Source: Conoideocrella luteorostrata (lineage: Eukaryota > Ascomycota > Sordariomycetes > Hypocreales > Clavicipitaceae). Taken from it: a stretch of 64,000 nt of DNA. Below are positions 1 through 10,196 of this stretch, one piece after another. The notes under the pieces are model-generated. The model ran no database searches and was not told where the DNA came from. It saw only the letters and a list, made by a program, of their open reading frames with translations. Numbering within the stretch: position 1 is the first letter of the stretch; every line of letters starts with the position of its first letter. The position numbers and the translations under genes were made by a program. The stretch is from assembly GCA_032433595.1 (NCBI GenBank), contig JASWJB010000220.1, positions 1 to 64,000 of the forward strand, written 5' to 3'.

Positions 1-60
1 TTATAGGGGTATTTATAGGGGGATTTGGACGAGGCCGTCAGACGGGGGATTCGGCATCCA

Positions 61-1767
61 TCATCTAAGTAACACAGCTGGTCCCAACAATGCAAACAAA
101 TTTGAACCTCTCCTATCAATTCCAACAAATCCTCGTTTCCTGCTTGGCAACCTTGACGATGATGGGAGAGAAGGGGTAGCACCGTAATACCTCGCTGCAG
201 AACGCATTGAGGTACGGAAGCTTTTGAAGATGAGACCTGAAATCGACCTCGGCAAGGTCAGATCCAAGGCATTCTTGCAACTCTGAAAGTAGGCGGTGTT
301 GCATCTCCGGCCGCCTCCCAAGCTCATACATGGTCCATTCAAAAGCAGTCGCCGTAGACTCGTGCCCGGCCGTAAGGAATGTCATGACATGGTCGATCAG
401 CTGGCGCTCATCAAACACGCCGCTGGCAAGCGCAACAGTAATGATGTCTTTGTCGTCCAGGTCCCGGTTGCCCAGAAAATTTTCCTTTCTCTTCCGTATC
501 GCCGACCTAGTAATTTGGCGCAGGAATTCCGCCGACTCTGACACTTCACGGAGCTTCTTCAAGGGCATTTTCAGCAGCAGACGCATGTCGAAATACCTGC
601 TGAGCAAGCCGACCCAGTTGAAAATCTTGGTGGGGTCGAGGATAAGTTTTCTATACCGACGTCGAAGCTCGCTGTTGGGGTTTTGACGAGTTCCAAAGTC
701 ATGTCCCATGCCGGCGAGTCCGATGTTATCCAGAGTAGCCCGTGAGACGTACTCGCGGAATTCGATTCGTGCATCAGGGCTCCCAAGCACCTGAACCTTG
801 ATGCATTCTACCATTTCTAGCGCTTTCGTCCAGATGACGGGGGTTAGATTTAGGATGTGAGTCATGGTAAACGCCGGCATCATATATTTTCGATGAAGCT
901 TGCAGGTCGTTGTCAGCTACATTTGTTGCGACCCGCTTGATTCTGAAGAGATACAAACTTTGAAGTCTTCATTGCTCAGGAATCCAAGATTGCTGCCGGT
1001 GAATCTTTTGATGGCAATCTTAACCAAGTCCTGATGAGCAAAGTCAAAAGCATTCACAGTAAGGAGGTCGCGGATAGCGGGAGGACTCGTCACGAGCAAA
1101 GCTTCTCCGCTTAATGCGGAATACAGACGAAGAATGCCGTTGTTTGGAGTGTTCTCAGCAATTTGCCTCAGATGTATCCATGAATTATTAGGAAAGAATT
1201 CAGGGTAATTTCCCATGAACATAGTGTGGGGTGCACAGGGTTATGCAATGATCTAGATCATCGGCTTCAAATGCAATATATTAAATAATAGTCTCTGTTA
1301 TCTAAAAAAGAAGAAAAGAAGTCACGGTGGAAGTCACGATATCGTCGTATAAATATCGTGGCTAGAAGGTGGCCACGTGACGAGCTCTGTGCTTCCTATT
1401 GTGCTTGGCGGCATTCCAACACATAGTCCTTTTCTATAATGCTTTTAGTGCAGTCCTGGGGCCGGGTGGAAGGTGAGCGTACTGATGGGGTTGGAATACT
1501 TCGGAAAGGCGTGAAGAAACGCGGGTAGAGAAACATCCAATATGCGGCCCAGATAAACAGCAAACACGCTTGAAAGCATACGGCTTGCGCTAAGAGTGGG
1601 AAAAAGCTGCCCCAAGTAGTAGACTGGTGAATAATTCCACCATAGACGAGAAGACAAGCCCCCGACCATAGCGCTAGAAAAGACATGTTTCGAAGTTGAA
1701 GACGCAACGAAGACCAACTTGATAATTGATGAAACATCAGTATTGGACAGATCGACAACAGGAGCAT
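61..1767 (-). pseudogene. Cytochrome P450 pseudogene, interrupted by a solo LTR
   Basis: Remains of a membrane-anchored P450 monooxygenase. Exon 1 (1767-1483) encodes three hydrophobic stretches ending in FLYPRFFTPFRSIPTPS, the usual N-terminal anchor and proline hinge. A 49-base intron (1482-1434) follows. Exon 2 starts at 1433, is broken by an inserted LTR (1225-1421) and resumes with FMGNYPEFFP. It ends at 959. After a 60-base intron (958-899), exon 3 reads LHRKYMMPAF, the I-helix AGHESTATAFEWT and the K-helix glutamate/arginine in SEVLRCYPFSP. Near 127-129 one extra base shifts the frame. The continuation VGIDRRGSNLFALLGPAVLL is still recognisable in the next frame before a stop at 61. 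The haem-binding FxxGxxxC region is absent, so no active enzyme can be made. It is divergent from the enoyl reductase and was probably a tailoring enzyme of the same polyketide locus (inference). Confidence 0.85.
1225..1421 (-). mobile_element. Solo LTR, copy A, inserted in the P450 exon
   Basis: A 197-base element that reads TGTTGGAATGCCGCC on the minus strand and ends in CACA. It is bounded by a perfect 5-base target duplication CATAG (1220-1224 and 1422-1426). It carries the family hallmarks: a TATTTATACG box inside an inverted repeat, CACGTGG, and GATCTAGATC near the 3' end. The TGTTGGAAT start and TG..CA ends resemble Ty1/copia LTRs, but the superfamily is inferred because no internal region is present. 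Confidence 0.9.
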
Positions 1768-2073
1768 GATGATATGTCTTTGTAGAGAACGAGCATTATG
1801 CATTCTATGAGTTCTACATTGTGTCATTGACCGGCGACTTTCAAGACGAGCAGTCAATACTCCGGTGGCGATCACATATACTTATCCATGTATTGAGCTT
1901 AAAGCAGAAAAGAGTGGATCAAAGTTTTATCCGCCGGTGAGTCGAGTTGTTTGTACCAATACCAACATCTTGAAACTGACAGAACAATTATTATAACCAG
2001 GTGGGCGCGTCAACTCACGTATTGATACGTGGATAACTAACACTACGGCGGATCATTGCCTTTTTGCCCCGAC
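1768..2073. promoter_or_regulatory. Divergent promoter between P450 pseudogene and enoyl reductase
   Basis: About 300 bases separate the outward-facing starts of the P450 pseudogene and the trans-acting enoyl reductase. A shared bidirectional promoter is typical of fungal metabolite clusters. I see no clear TATA box or binding site that can be named. Confidence 0.4.
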
Positions 2074-3205
2074 ATGCCGCAGCTGCCCTCCAAACAAACT
2101 GCCATTATCGGCCGCGAAGATGGGATTTTGCATGTAAGCGACAATGTCAACATTCCCGATGTAGTTGCAGATATGATCCTCGTCAAGACGGCCGTCGTAG
2201 CCCTGAACCCCATTGATACCAAGATGGTAGGTGATCTGGCGGCCCCCGGTGCAATAGCCGGCATGGACTTTGCTGGCGAAGTCGTGTCCATCGGTTCGAA
2301 TGTGAGAACAGCTAAGCCGATCAAAATTGGCGATAAAGTGTGCGGAGCAGTACCGGGCATGCACTCTCTGAGCATGTCCGTGGGCGCCTTTGCGCAGTAT
2401 GTCGGGGCAAGCGATATCAATACTTTGAAGATACCAAGTCACATGTCTATTGAACAAGCGGCCACTCTGGGTAGCGGAGTTGGAACTATCGGTCTTGCAC
2501 TTTTCAAGTCGCTGAATGTTCCTGCATCGCCAAGTTCTCCGGCCCAAAGCCCCATGGACGTGCTAGTCTATGGTGGCAGCACGTCCACAGGCACCTTGGC
2601 AATACAGCTCCCGAGATTGTAAGTTCAGCGCTTTATCGGTCAACTGGCTCATCTGAGAAACTGAACTGCTCGACAGATCTGGCCTTCGCCCCATCGCCAC
2701 GAGCTCACCGCATAATTTCGATCTGGTGAAATCTTTCGGTGCAGCAGCCGTATTTGACTATCACCAAGAAAATTGTGTGGAAGACATTCGGAAGTTTACT
2801 CGAAACTCATTGAAGTTTGTGCTCGACTGTGTTTCGGAGCCGGAAACTATGCAGTTTTGCTACCGATGTCTGGGAAGAACGGGTGGTAAATATACTGCGT
2901 TGGAGCCAACTCCGGATTTCCTCCACAATCGTCCCAAGACTGTTGTACGAGATTGGGTACTTGGACCAGTCATAATTGGGAAAAGATTGAGTTGGCCAGA
3001 GCCTTTTGCGAGAGAACCGAATGCATCTTTACGAGAATTTGGTTCCGAATGGTTTTCACTCGTTCAGGACTTACTCGACAAGGGGGATCTTAAGCCACAC
3101 CCTCACAAGATTGTGGACGGAGGATTTGAGGGCTTATTGAACGGCCTCGAGGTTCTTAAGAGAAAAGAGGTATCTGGATTCAAGTTAGTGTGCCGTATCT
3201 CCTAG
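2074..3205 (+). CDS. Trans-acting enoyl reductase (LovC-type zinc-binding dehydrogenase family)
   Basis: A medium-chain dehydrogenase/reductase of 357 residues that acts in trans with highly reducing polyketide synthases whose own ER domain is inactive, reducing enoyl intermediates with NADPH. Exon 1 is 2074-2618, the intron 2619-2676 (GTAAGT..CAG) and exon 2 2677-3205. Family signatures are TAIIGREDG at the N-terminus, VALNPIDTKMVG, AGMDFAGEVVSIG, VYGGSTSTGTLAIQL (nucleotide-binding glycine-rich loop, just before the intron), SFGAAAVFDYH and RKEVSGFKLV at the C-terminus. Length and reading frame fit the LovC/TenC/CcsC group and no lesion is visible. The neighbours are a dead P450 and a ketosynthase stub, so its native synthase partner is not encoded here. 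It may be an orphan or may serve a synthase elsewhere (inference). Confidence 0.92.
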
Positions 3206-4544
3206 CTTTTCACGCCAGCTGTCTTTTGATACGGGCAATCCTCCCTTTGGTAGAGTTGGACTTAGGTAAAGGTTGTTATTTCTGCAAGGTTCTACCGGTC
3301 GGCATGAGTAGACAGTATGGCGAATAGAGCAAATAACATTATTGGGATTGTCAGATACCGAGTTTCGATATTTCTCTTTTTCTGTCACGCGATGTGTCAA
3401 AGTTGCTACAGGCTCACAAGTGGAAGATTAAAACTACTCTAGCGAGAAGACGCATGCAACTCCAGATAAATACGGCCACTTCAAGATCTACGAACCCGTG
3501 ATCTTTACAAAAATGGTAAGTGAGACAAAGATCTACGGGATACGGGAAGTCAAATAATGAGTAATTCGGAAATTGGCTAATCAGACGAGGAGTGGAGGAA
3601 TTAATCATCAACATGAACGTAAATCGCCAGGAATTTATTGACACGGACTGGGTCCCTTCTGTTCGCTTGAACTCCCGAGAGTTGCTCTGATAATTTAATG
3701 GGATGAAGTTTCGATAGCCTTAATATGCCGAAAATTTCAAAATTTTGCGAACACTTTTTTTGTTAGGACTAGAAGCTTCGAGGGTGAAGCTGCGCCAAGG
3801 CCGGCAATCAGGATAGAGAAGGAAGTCAGACTTATTCAGTCCCCGTCATGCCCCTAAAACTGGCTGCAGCATGTGTGCTACCTTCCTTCACTCTACCTAG
3901 CACAACCCTGACATTCTGGTATCGTCCTAGCTTGTATCCCCAGGCATAAGTCAGCTATGACATCCACTTCAGGAATCGTGTCATATGATTGTAAGAATTC
4001 CGGCAACTATGTACTGCTCTCTTTCCCTGAATCTATGGTTATTGGCGTCAAAGACAACTGCTGCCTTTCTGCATGGGGTACCAATCGGCTTGACTCCCTA
4101 GGTATGCGCCGGCGGTGTAATTGATGTGCCTCCCCAGATCGTTTATTGCGTATTTTGTTGTATCGGACACTTTTGATCAAGGGAGACTTGGAGTAAATAT
4201 GAGTATTTGATAGGCTGTAGTGTGTTATGGACTGATCCGAGAATGTTACCGTTTCAAGTATATGACCGGCGGCGACTTGGCATTGTACACCAGACTCTAT
4301 TCTAACCAGACGTCTTACACGGTCTATTGCCGCATAACGTACGGCCGGACATTTCCTAGAATAGATATTACCAACAGTTCTAAACACATACGTGATGAGC
4401 AATATTTTAATAAATATGTTAACGTGAAAAGATTTTAAATCTGTTATCCATTCGTATGAACTTGGCTGGCTCTAGGGATATTTCAAGGGCTTCTATAATT
4501 TTGAAGTTGGCCAGCACTTAAGCAAATTCCTTCTGATTGCTACA
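3206..4544. other. Gene-free stretch between enoyl reductase and ketosynthase stub
   Basis: About 1.3 kb without a supportable reading frame. The part near 4200-4450 is AT-rich. It probably contains the old promoter of the polyketide synthase. Nothing else is recognised. Confidence 0.5.
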
Positions 4545-4811
4545 ATGTCTCAACAAAGAAATGAACCCATTGCAATAGTTGGCATGGGGTGCCGCTTTCC
4601 AGGAGACGCAACTTCGCCATCTAAACTTTGCGACCTCCTCGTTGATCCCCGCGATGTCGCGCAAGATATCCCGCCGTCACGCTTCAACATTGATCGATTC
4701 TATCATAGAGAAGGCAGTCATCATGGAACTACGAATATCCGTCAAGCATATCTGCTATCAGAGGATGTCTTCAAGTTTGATGCAAAGTTCTTTTCTATTT
4801 CCCCCCGCTAA
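4545..4811 (+). pseudogene. Truncated polyketide synthase, start of ketosynthase domain only
   Basis: Encodes the first 88 residues of a highly reducing polyketide synthase or PKS-NRPS hybrid. It begins [20 protein letters not shown], the standard opening of a ketosynthase domain, and continues with [14 protein letters not shown] and [10 protein letters not shown]. The frame then meets a stop. Going one frame over gives [10 protein letters not shown], which still resembles the expected SPAE..DPQQR stretch for a few codons before similarity ends. The catalytic cysteine and all later domains (AT, DH, MT, KR, ACP) are missing from the window. A complete synthase exceeds 2,300 residues, so this is a stub left by a large deletion or rearrangement. 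It is probably the former partner of the trans-acting reductase upstream. Confidence 0.85.
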
Positions 4812-5744
4812 CACACATAACCAGCAGTACAGAATAAAGAACACTCCGCGAACAAGGAAGAGGTTTACCTAAGGGTTACATAAACCTTTAGTAAACCCTT
4901 CCTCTTTTAGTGCATAGAATCACTCGGGGATCAGGTAAACTAACAGTGAACCACCTACCATATATACACCACTAAACTACTTTATAAATGCAAGAAGCGC
5001 TACTAAGCCCACCGAATGTGGCGGTTCCTACCGCCGCTTTTGGCCTTGGGCTCCCGGGCACCACCAGGGCGGGGCCAACTTGTAACCCCACCAAGTCCAA
5101 GTATTGCTCCCGTGGCGGGTGATTGCGTTATGTCGAAGATTGCTCCTAAGCGCCGCTGTGTGACGGCTGTGGTTGGTTCCCAAGGGATAAACCTAGTCGT
5201 GGTTTATGTTGGCAGAGGTTACAGGGCGGATGTCACGTCGCAATGGTTTAGGTGATCGATAGATGCAGGTAAACAATTGTAATGATTAAATGATTAGTTG
5301 AAGACTGACTATCTAGAGTATCTAAAGAGTGTAATCTCCAACACGCTGCTGCCGCCTCTGGTTTAGGCGGCACCCCTAATCGGGTAAAGCGCCCTCGCCG
5401 CCCTGACCCCCCCCCCCCCCTACCCGTGACCTGCTTGGACCTGGTCGCAGCGCTCAACACCAAGAAAAACATAAATAGCCCAACGCCCATCCTCGCCGTC
5501 TGCCATGTACTCTAGACATCTCTCTCCCTCTCTCCTCATCGCTGCCGACCATCTTGAGGCCCTGTCACCCTGTCCCACTGCCTCTACCACCCTTCACCTT
5601 CTAGCCTTGAGATATCAGCACACTAGGTAAATGGAGCCCATGGTACCCCTTCAGCCAGTCACAAAAATGCCGCAGCTGGTATCTGCGTAACGCACTATGC
5701 AGATCCATTCACCGAACTTAGGAGAACGCATAGTACAGGTAAGT
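4812..5744. other. Repeat-derived non-coding stretch
   Basis: No gene is supported. It includes a low-complexity section near 4830-4990 with repeated AACCCTT/AAACCTTTAG words, a dispersed repeat (5159-5255), a C homopolymer at about 5407-5421 and a pyrimidine-rich section at 5510-5600. These look like transposon debris that replaced the rest of the polyketide synthase. Confidence 0.45.
5159..5255 (+). repeat. Dispersed repeat, copy 1 (matches 11555-11640)
   Basis: Shares the core GTGTGACG..TGG..CCAAGGGATAAA.CTAGTCGT and TATGTTGGCAGA with 11555-11640 in the same orientation. Several differences are C to T or G to A in the second copy, as expected from repeat-induced point mutation. Confidence 0.6.
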
Positions 5745-6706
5745 TTAGGGCTGCTCCTCGTACAAGTCATTCCAATACAAAATGTCCTTAAGGAACGATT
5801 CGGGTAGCTTCAGATGTGCGTAGTTCTCCTGACGGGGACTTCTAATGCGGACGTGAACATCCCTCGCTGTCTCCCAGCCGAAGAAGCCAGCCATCTCCCA
5901 GTCAACCACAGCGACAATTTTGCCGTTATTCGCGATGCAGTTGGATTGCGTCAAGTCATTATGCATGAAGCTTCGGTCCAATTGTTTGCCGGCGACGGCA
6001 TGCGTAGAAAAAATGATGTCCCGCTCAAGTCGTTGGATGCCTCGATTGCTCATGGGATCAGGGTCGGGGACAACGTAAGACGGGCCACTTTCGGTGTTGG
6101 CAGGCAGCTTAACAGTATGCAACTTTTGAAGGATGTCGCGAGCTTGGTCCTTAAAAGACTCCTTCTCCTGTGAAGACAAGTACTGCCAGGCCACATTCAA
6201 TCCTACCCCAGGGATTCTCTCCTGCACCAGGACACATCTGCCGTTAAGCTGACACAGAAGTAAATTTAGCTACCAAGCAAAGAAAAGGGGTTTTTTTTTT
6301 TTTAGCCAGACAGACATACCTTATCTGCAAAGTAAATACGCGGTACCAGGATGTCACCGAGTACCGTTCTGGCGACCGCTGTCGCTGCCACCTCGTTTGC
6401 GTCCGCAAGTGTGTAGTCTCGTCCGTCACAGTGCTTCAAATGCGCCGACTTGATAATCACCTTACCGAACGCGAACACGTCCCGGCCACCTGTACCATTC
6501 TCGTAGATTCGGTGCGAAACATTGCATCGAGAAAGGACTGAAAGCCAGTAGCCGATTGACTCTGAGGTATTGGAGTTGATGTGTTTTGGGTCTGGTGTGA
6601 AGTCATCTGGCTGTGGAAAGTAGCGACCATAGAATGGAACATCGTTATAACGGTCCGAGGATGGGATCTTCGCGGGATTGGCTTCAAATGGAGTCATGGC
6701 TGTCAT
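5745..6706 (-). CDS. Aminoglycoside phosphotransferase (APH)-like kinase
   Basis: A 296-residue protein of the APH/choline-kinase-like fold, which transfers phosphate from ATP to a small molecule; the true substrate in fungi is unknown. Exon 1 is 6706-6320, the intron 6319-6249 (GTATGT..CAG, 71 bases) and exon 2 6248-5745. The catalytic loop FMHNDLTQSN (His225, Asp227, Asn232) and the metal-binding VVDWEMAGF (Asp245) are both present. The N-lobe contains VFAFGKVIIKSAH, with the lysine of the nucleotide-binding strand. The start at 6706 is chosen because the next ATG (6697) only trims three residues and further upstream sequence is not protein-like. No signal peptide, so it is probably cytosolic. 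Fungal APH-like genes are numerous and often lie near metabolite clusters; a link to the polyketide remnant next door is only a possibility. Confidence 0.85.
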
Positions 6707-7724
6707 GATCGCTGGGAGGGAGGGTTTGTTTGAAATCAAAATACAAAGTCTCTTTAAGAATTCATGTGTTGGTAAAGGTGGAATCCACCTGTAGGGACTG
6801 TAGTCTGTAGGAAAAGTGATTGAATTGACCATATGCAACAACCAGAACATCCTGCAGATGGGTGCGTCCTCATGGGGCAAACAAACATACAGACTGCTGC
6901 CTAGCCCAAAACTGCACTTTTTTCTGCGGAGCAACCATCCCCCCTCTCGTCTGTGCCCTTGCTTCTGGCAGCTAAATTCTTAGGGGTTACCTCTGCGCTT
7001 AGAGCGCTCTAACAGGAGTACTTTACTAACCCGAGCAGCTACCCCACTAGCGACAAAGAGGCACCGTTGCACAGACAGCCTGGTGCCGTCAGCTCTCGAA
7101 CAATTAGTACAAGCTGCTGGACACCAACTAAGTTACCCTCATCGTTGCAGCGCTGTCATATTACAATGGCCTGGTGACTTAAACAACTGCCAACAAGCCT
7201 AAAAGTGCAGGAATTATTCAGACGGCTCATCCTCAGCTTCTACGAGTACCAGGAAACACTACATGCCTAGTTGCGCCACTCGCGACTTGCGAACGTAAAT
7301 AAAAATATTATAATACTAATAATAAAGCTTAAGAGCTAGTATTAATAGAATTTATAGTATTATTACTATTATAGATAATACTAATAATATTATAGAGAGA
7401 AGAGTCCTGCCTAGCTAGGTGTGCGGGTAACTATGTAGAAGGCATCCCTTAGATTACGCAGAACACGGGAATTTAATACATAGCTATTATAGTTGCTAGG
7501 GTTACACACATAATTTAGGTAGGAGGGTGTGAGATGCAGGATGTAGCCGTATAAAACTATAGGGACGGATTATTCCTGTTATTCTGGTACAGTTCCGAAT
7601 AGACAAACTCATATAACACCATACTAGTCACGGGTGAGATGCTACTGTTGCGTTATTAAGGCCAGATCAATTGCACATTGGAAACTTGGTAGGAATGAAT
7701 AGATTGAATTGAATTGGCGGTTTC

Positions 7725-7810
7725 TGATGCCTTCCAAATTGACGGGGAATTCCTTACTTTTATGCCTGACTTCAACTAATCCGTCAGATTCCTTCGGATT
7801 CCACGATGCC
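7725..7810 (+). repeat. Dispersed repeat, diverged copy
   Basis: Reads CCAAATTGACGGGGAATTCC..TATGCCTGA..CCGTCAGATTCC. It aligns with gaps to 25541-25620 (TTTGACGAGGAATTCG..TATACCTGAATTTCC..CCGTCAATC) and to the reverse complement of about 19925-20002. Identity is only moderate by eye. Confidence 0.45.
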
Positions 7811-8025
7811 CTGCACAGCTGAAAACCTCCTGCAGTCATCCTTTAGCTCGTTCAGCTGCTTCAATGATGCCCTCACTAATCTAGGTATTTACGGCACTGA
7901 TCTTCCTGACAGAAGCAATTCTCCTCTCAACAGCTACACCATAATTTTCTTCCTATGCTAATTTCGTCCTACTACAGAATATAAAGTTACATGGTAACTA
8001 TATGTCTCTACCGGGCCGTAACCAA

Positions 8026-8197
8026 CAGTTAGAGTTGAAAGAAACTAGACGCTCGACAGCCACAATGAAGAATTTAGCTCAACTCACTACTGCGGTCACT
8101 TCTGTATAGTATATGACTAATGAGTGACTACAATAGTGAGTTGAGCTAAATTCTTCATTGTGAGTGTCGAGCGTCTAGTTTCTTTCGACTCTAACTG
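8026..8197. repeat. Long near-perfect palindrome (foldback element or hairpin)
   Basis: Left arm 8026-8088 and right arm 8135-8197 are 63 bases each and pair at about 60 of 63 positions. The outer ends are CAGTTAGAGTTG and CGACTCTAACTG. Pairing continues imperfectly inward (CTCACTACTG with CAATAGTGAG), leaving a loop of about 40 bases or less. No target duplication is visible at the outer ends. It could be a small foldback or MITE-like element, or a locus that makes hairpin RNA. Confidence 0.85.
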
Positions 8198-8372
8198 CTG
8201 ATTGTGTTCTTAGAGTAAAGCGCAGAAGTCGCTCTTAAATTGAGGTGTTCCCTGATTAAAAACAAGAGAAGATGAACCCTTAAAGTTCAATCGGTCGAGG
8301 AGTCGTGTGATCTGGTGGAAATGTTGACGTAGTGAGCATGATGAAGCGAGCGTAATCTATGTCAGACAGATA

Positions 8373-8630
8373 TTAATCTTTTACGAGCGAACTCACGCCT
8401 AAATAACATAAGCAGTAATACCTTGACTAGCTGATTTGGTTAAGCAACATACCGACCAGGCCAAGTGTCATATTTTGCTGCCATACTAACGAATCATCAG
8501 AGCTTATGGCTTTGGGACCAGGGGAGGGGAACTGATAGTTAGGTTTGCGCAAGGTCAAAGTGGAAGTATTGTTTCCGTAAGATAGGTAAAGAAGCACTGC
8601 TGCCAAGCAGGTTAAGAAGAAAAAGGCCAC
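8373..8630 (-). CDS. Doubtful small protein with N-terminal hydrophobic segment
   Basis: Starts MAFFFLTCLAAVLLYLSYGN, which looks like a signal peptide or membrane anchor. The frame runs 8630-8453 to a possible donor GTATGT; with an acceptor TTATTTAG it would continue 8398-8373 for 67 residues in all. There is no recognised domain and no close neighbour to support it. It may be chance or the 5' end of a lost gene. Confidence 0.2.
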
Positions 8631-9182
8631 TAAAGGCCTAACATAGCTCTAGAGCGATGAAGTGGACAATCTGAAGCTCTAGCAGTAAGCCGAAGATGAA
8701 GTAAATGGCTTTTGAAAAAAAAAAAAAAAAGACATCGCTGCTTTATACTTATACAGACAAAACATTTGTCGAAAAAAGCTGGTACATGGGACATCCCAGA
8801 ACCTGGCAAGACTATGACTCATGTATGCACTTCAGATTAGCACGAAGATCCCTGGGGGTGGAAATAGGATCCTTTTAGCATAGATTTGTCGAGTTTATTG
8901 GCCGTTGCAAATGCAGATCAAAATGACAGCAAGCTGGCGCCAAATGACAATAGCCCAGCAGCGACACTGGCTCAACCCGTGCAGCCTCTTACAACGTCGT
9001 ATTGATTATTGAATCACGATCTGAGTTGATATAATAATCTGGCACAAATTTCATTTATGTTTTGTGTGTCCCATTGAATAATGCAGACCAGCATGCCTCT
9101 TATTCTCTCACTCGCATGTCCCTGTCCCCAGCTGCAAACGCGAATATTGTCCGCTCCACTGCCCATGTTATCATTGCCGCCG

Positions 9183-10196
9183 TCACAAATAGTCAAACTG
9201 CCTGAAATATTCCCGTACCTGAGGCCCCATCTTCCGAGTGTGTATATAAATATCCCATTCATTAGGGATATACTTGGGTGCGTGGTCATGCTCGCCCTCG
9301 TTGAAGAACTGACGGCATTCCTCGAACAAGACATCTCTCTGGACCATGTATGCACCCATCTTGCGACCATGAACAATCTCGTGGAGAAGCTCGTACCAGT
9401 ATCCTCCTCGGTCATGAAAATATTCGACCATTAGATGAGCAATGATGCTTGATCCCATTTCGACTAGGTCAAAATATTCCTCGCAACCGGTACATATGGC
9501 GCAGCTAGCGTGTATTCTGTGCTCCCAACAGTACTCCTTCCAAAGCCCAATGCGTTCTTCGTAGATCTTGTTGCGCTGGTGGTTGCGCTCGACAATGTGA
9601 CTGCTATGGCGCCGTAGAACCTCCTTGGAGACAAGGGGCTCGTCTGGATTCCCGCGGTAGCTGCGGTCGTTCTCCAGAGCGTTGACTGGCTAGGGTCAGT
9701 AGAACAGCGCGCTAGGGGAGAGCAAAGGCTTACACAAAATCACACCGTACGAATTCTGGTCAGCGTCTCTAGCGAGCTTGAAAACTACCAATGGGAGGAT
9801 TTTTGGGCCGAGCCTCTTGAGCGCCTCGAACTCGGCTGTTTGCGCACACACATCAAGACTGCTGAGCGATAAGAGCTAGCACATACAGGGGAGGAAAGAA
9901 AGGTAACTGTACCTCGCCGATGTTGTTTGTGACTGGCACACCTCTTGGAATGCCGTCCACTTCGACTCGAAGCCTGTCACGGCCTCGGGGAAAGCCCTTC
10001 GAATGGCGTAGTAGAGCTTCTCGGCCGACTCGATGGCTTCTTCGGTCGGCAAGGGGATCTGGCCGTCTGTGCCCATTGGAAAGTTCGTCCGGAGCTTTGT
10101 CGGACGTTTGAGCAATGACAAGCAGACTACTCCGTACTCCGCATACTCAAAGCAGCGGGAGGTCGAGAGTGGGGCGCGAGGTGGCGCCTTGCCCAT
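9183..10196 (-). CDS. Conserved-looking fungal protein of unknown function
   Basis: Three exons join cleanly into 303 residues: 10196-9913, 9858-9734 and 9685-9183, with introns 9912-9859 (GTACAG..CAG) and 9733-9686 (GTAAGC..CCAG). The translation includes LDVCAQTAEFEALKRLGPK, DADQNSYGVILFNALEND, a long charged helical stretch, CAICTGCEEYFDLVEMG with three closely spaced cysteines, and a C-terminal half rich in aromatic and charged residues. It resembles an expanded group of fungal hypothetical proteins that I cannot name. WYELLHEIVHGRK contains an HExxH pattern, but nothing else suggests a peptidase. There is no signal peptide. The start ATG gives MGKAPPRAPL; the spliced frame is uninterrupted, so the gene looks intact. 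It is isolated, with more than 2 kb of non-coding DNA on each side. Confidence 0.7.

Larger units (their letters stand above)
6707..9182. other. Gene-poor, partly AT-rich stretch
   Basis: About 2.5 kb with no strong gene. It holds a very AT-rich block of short TAATA words near 7290-7400, a dispersed repeat copy (about 7725-7810), a long near-palindrome (8026-8197), a doubtful small spliced gene (8373-8630) and an A homopolymer near 8715-8730. Confidence 0.5.
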
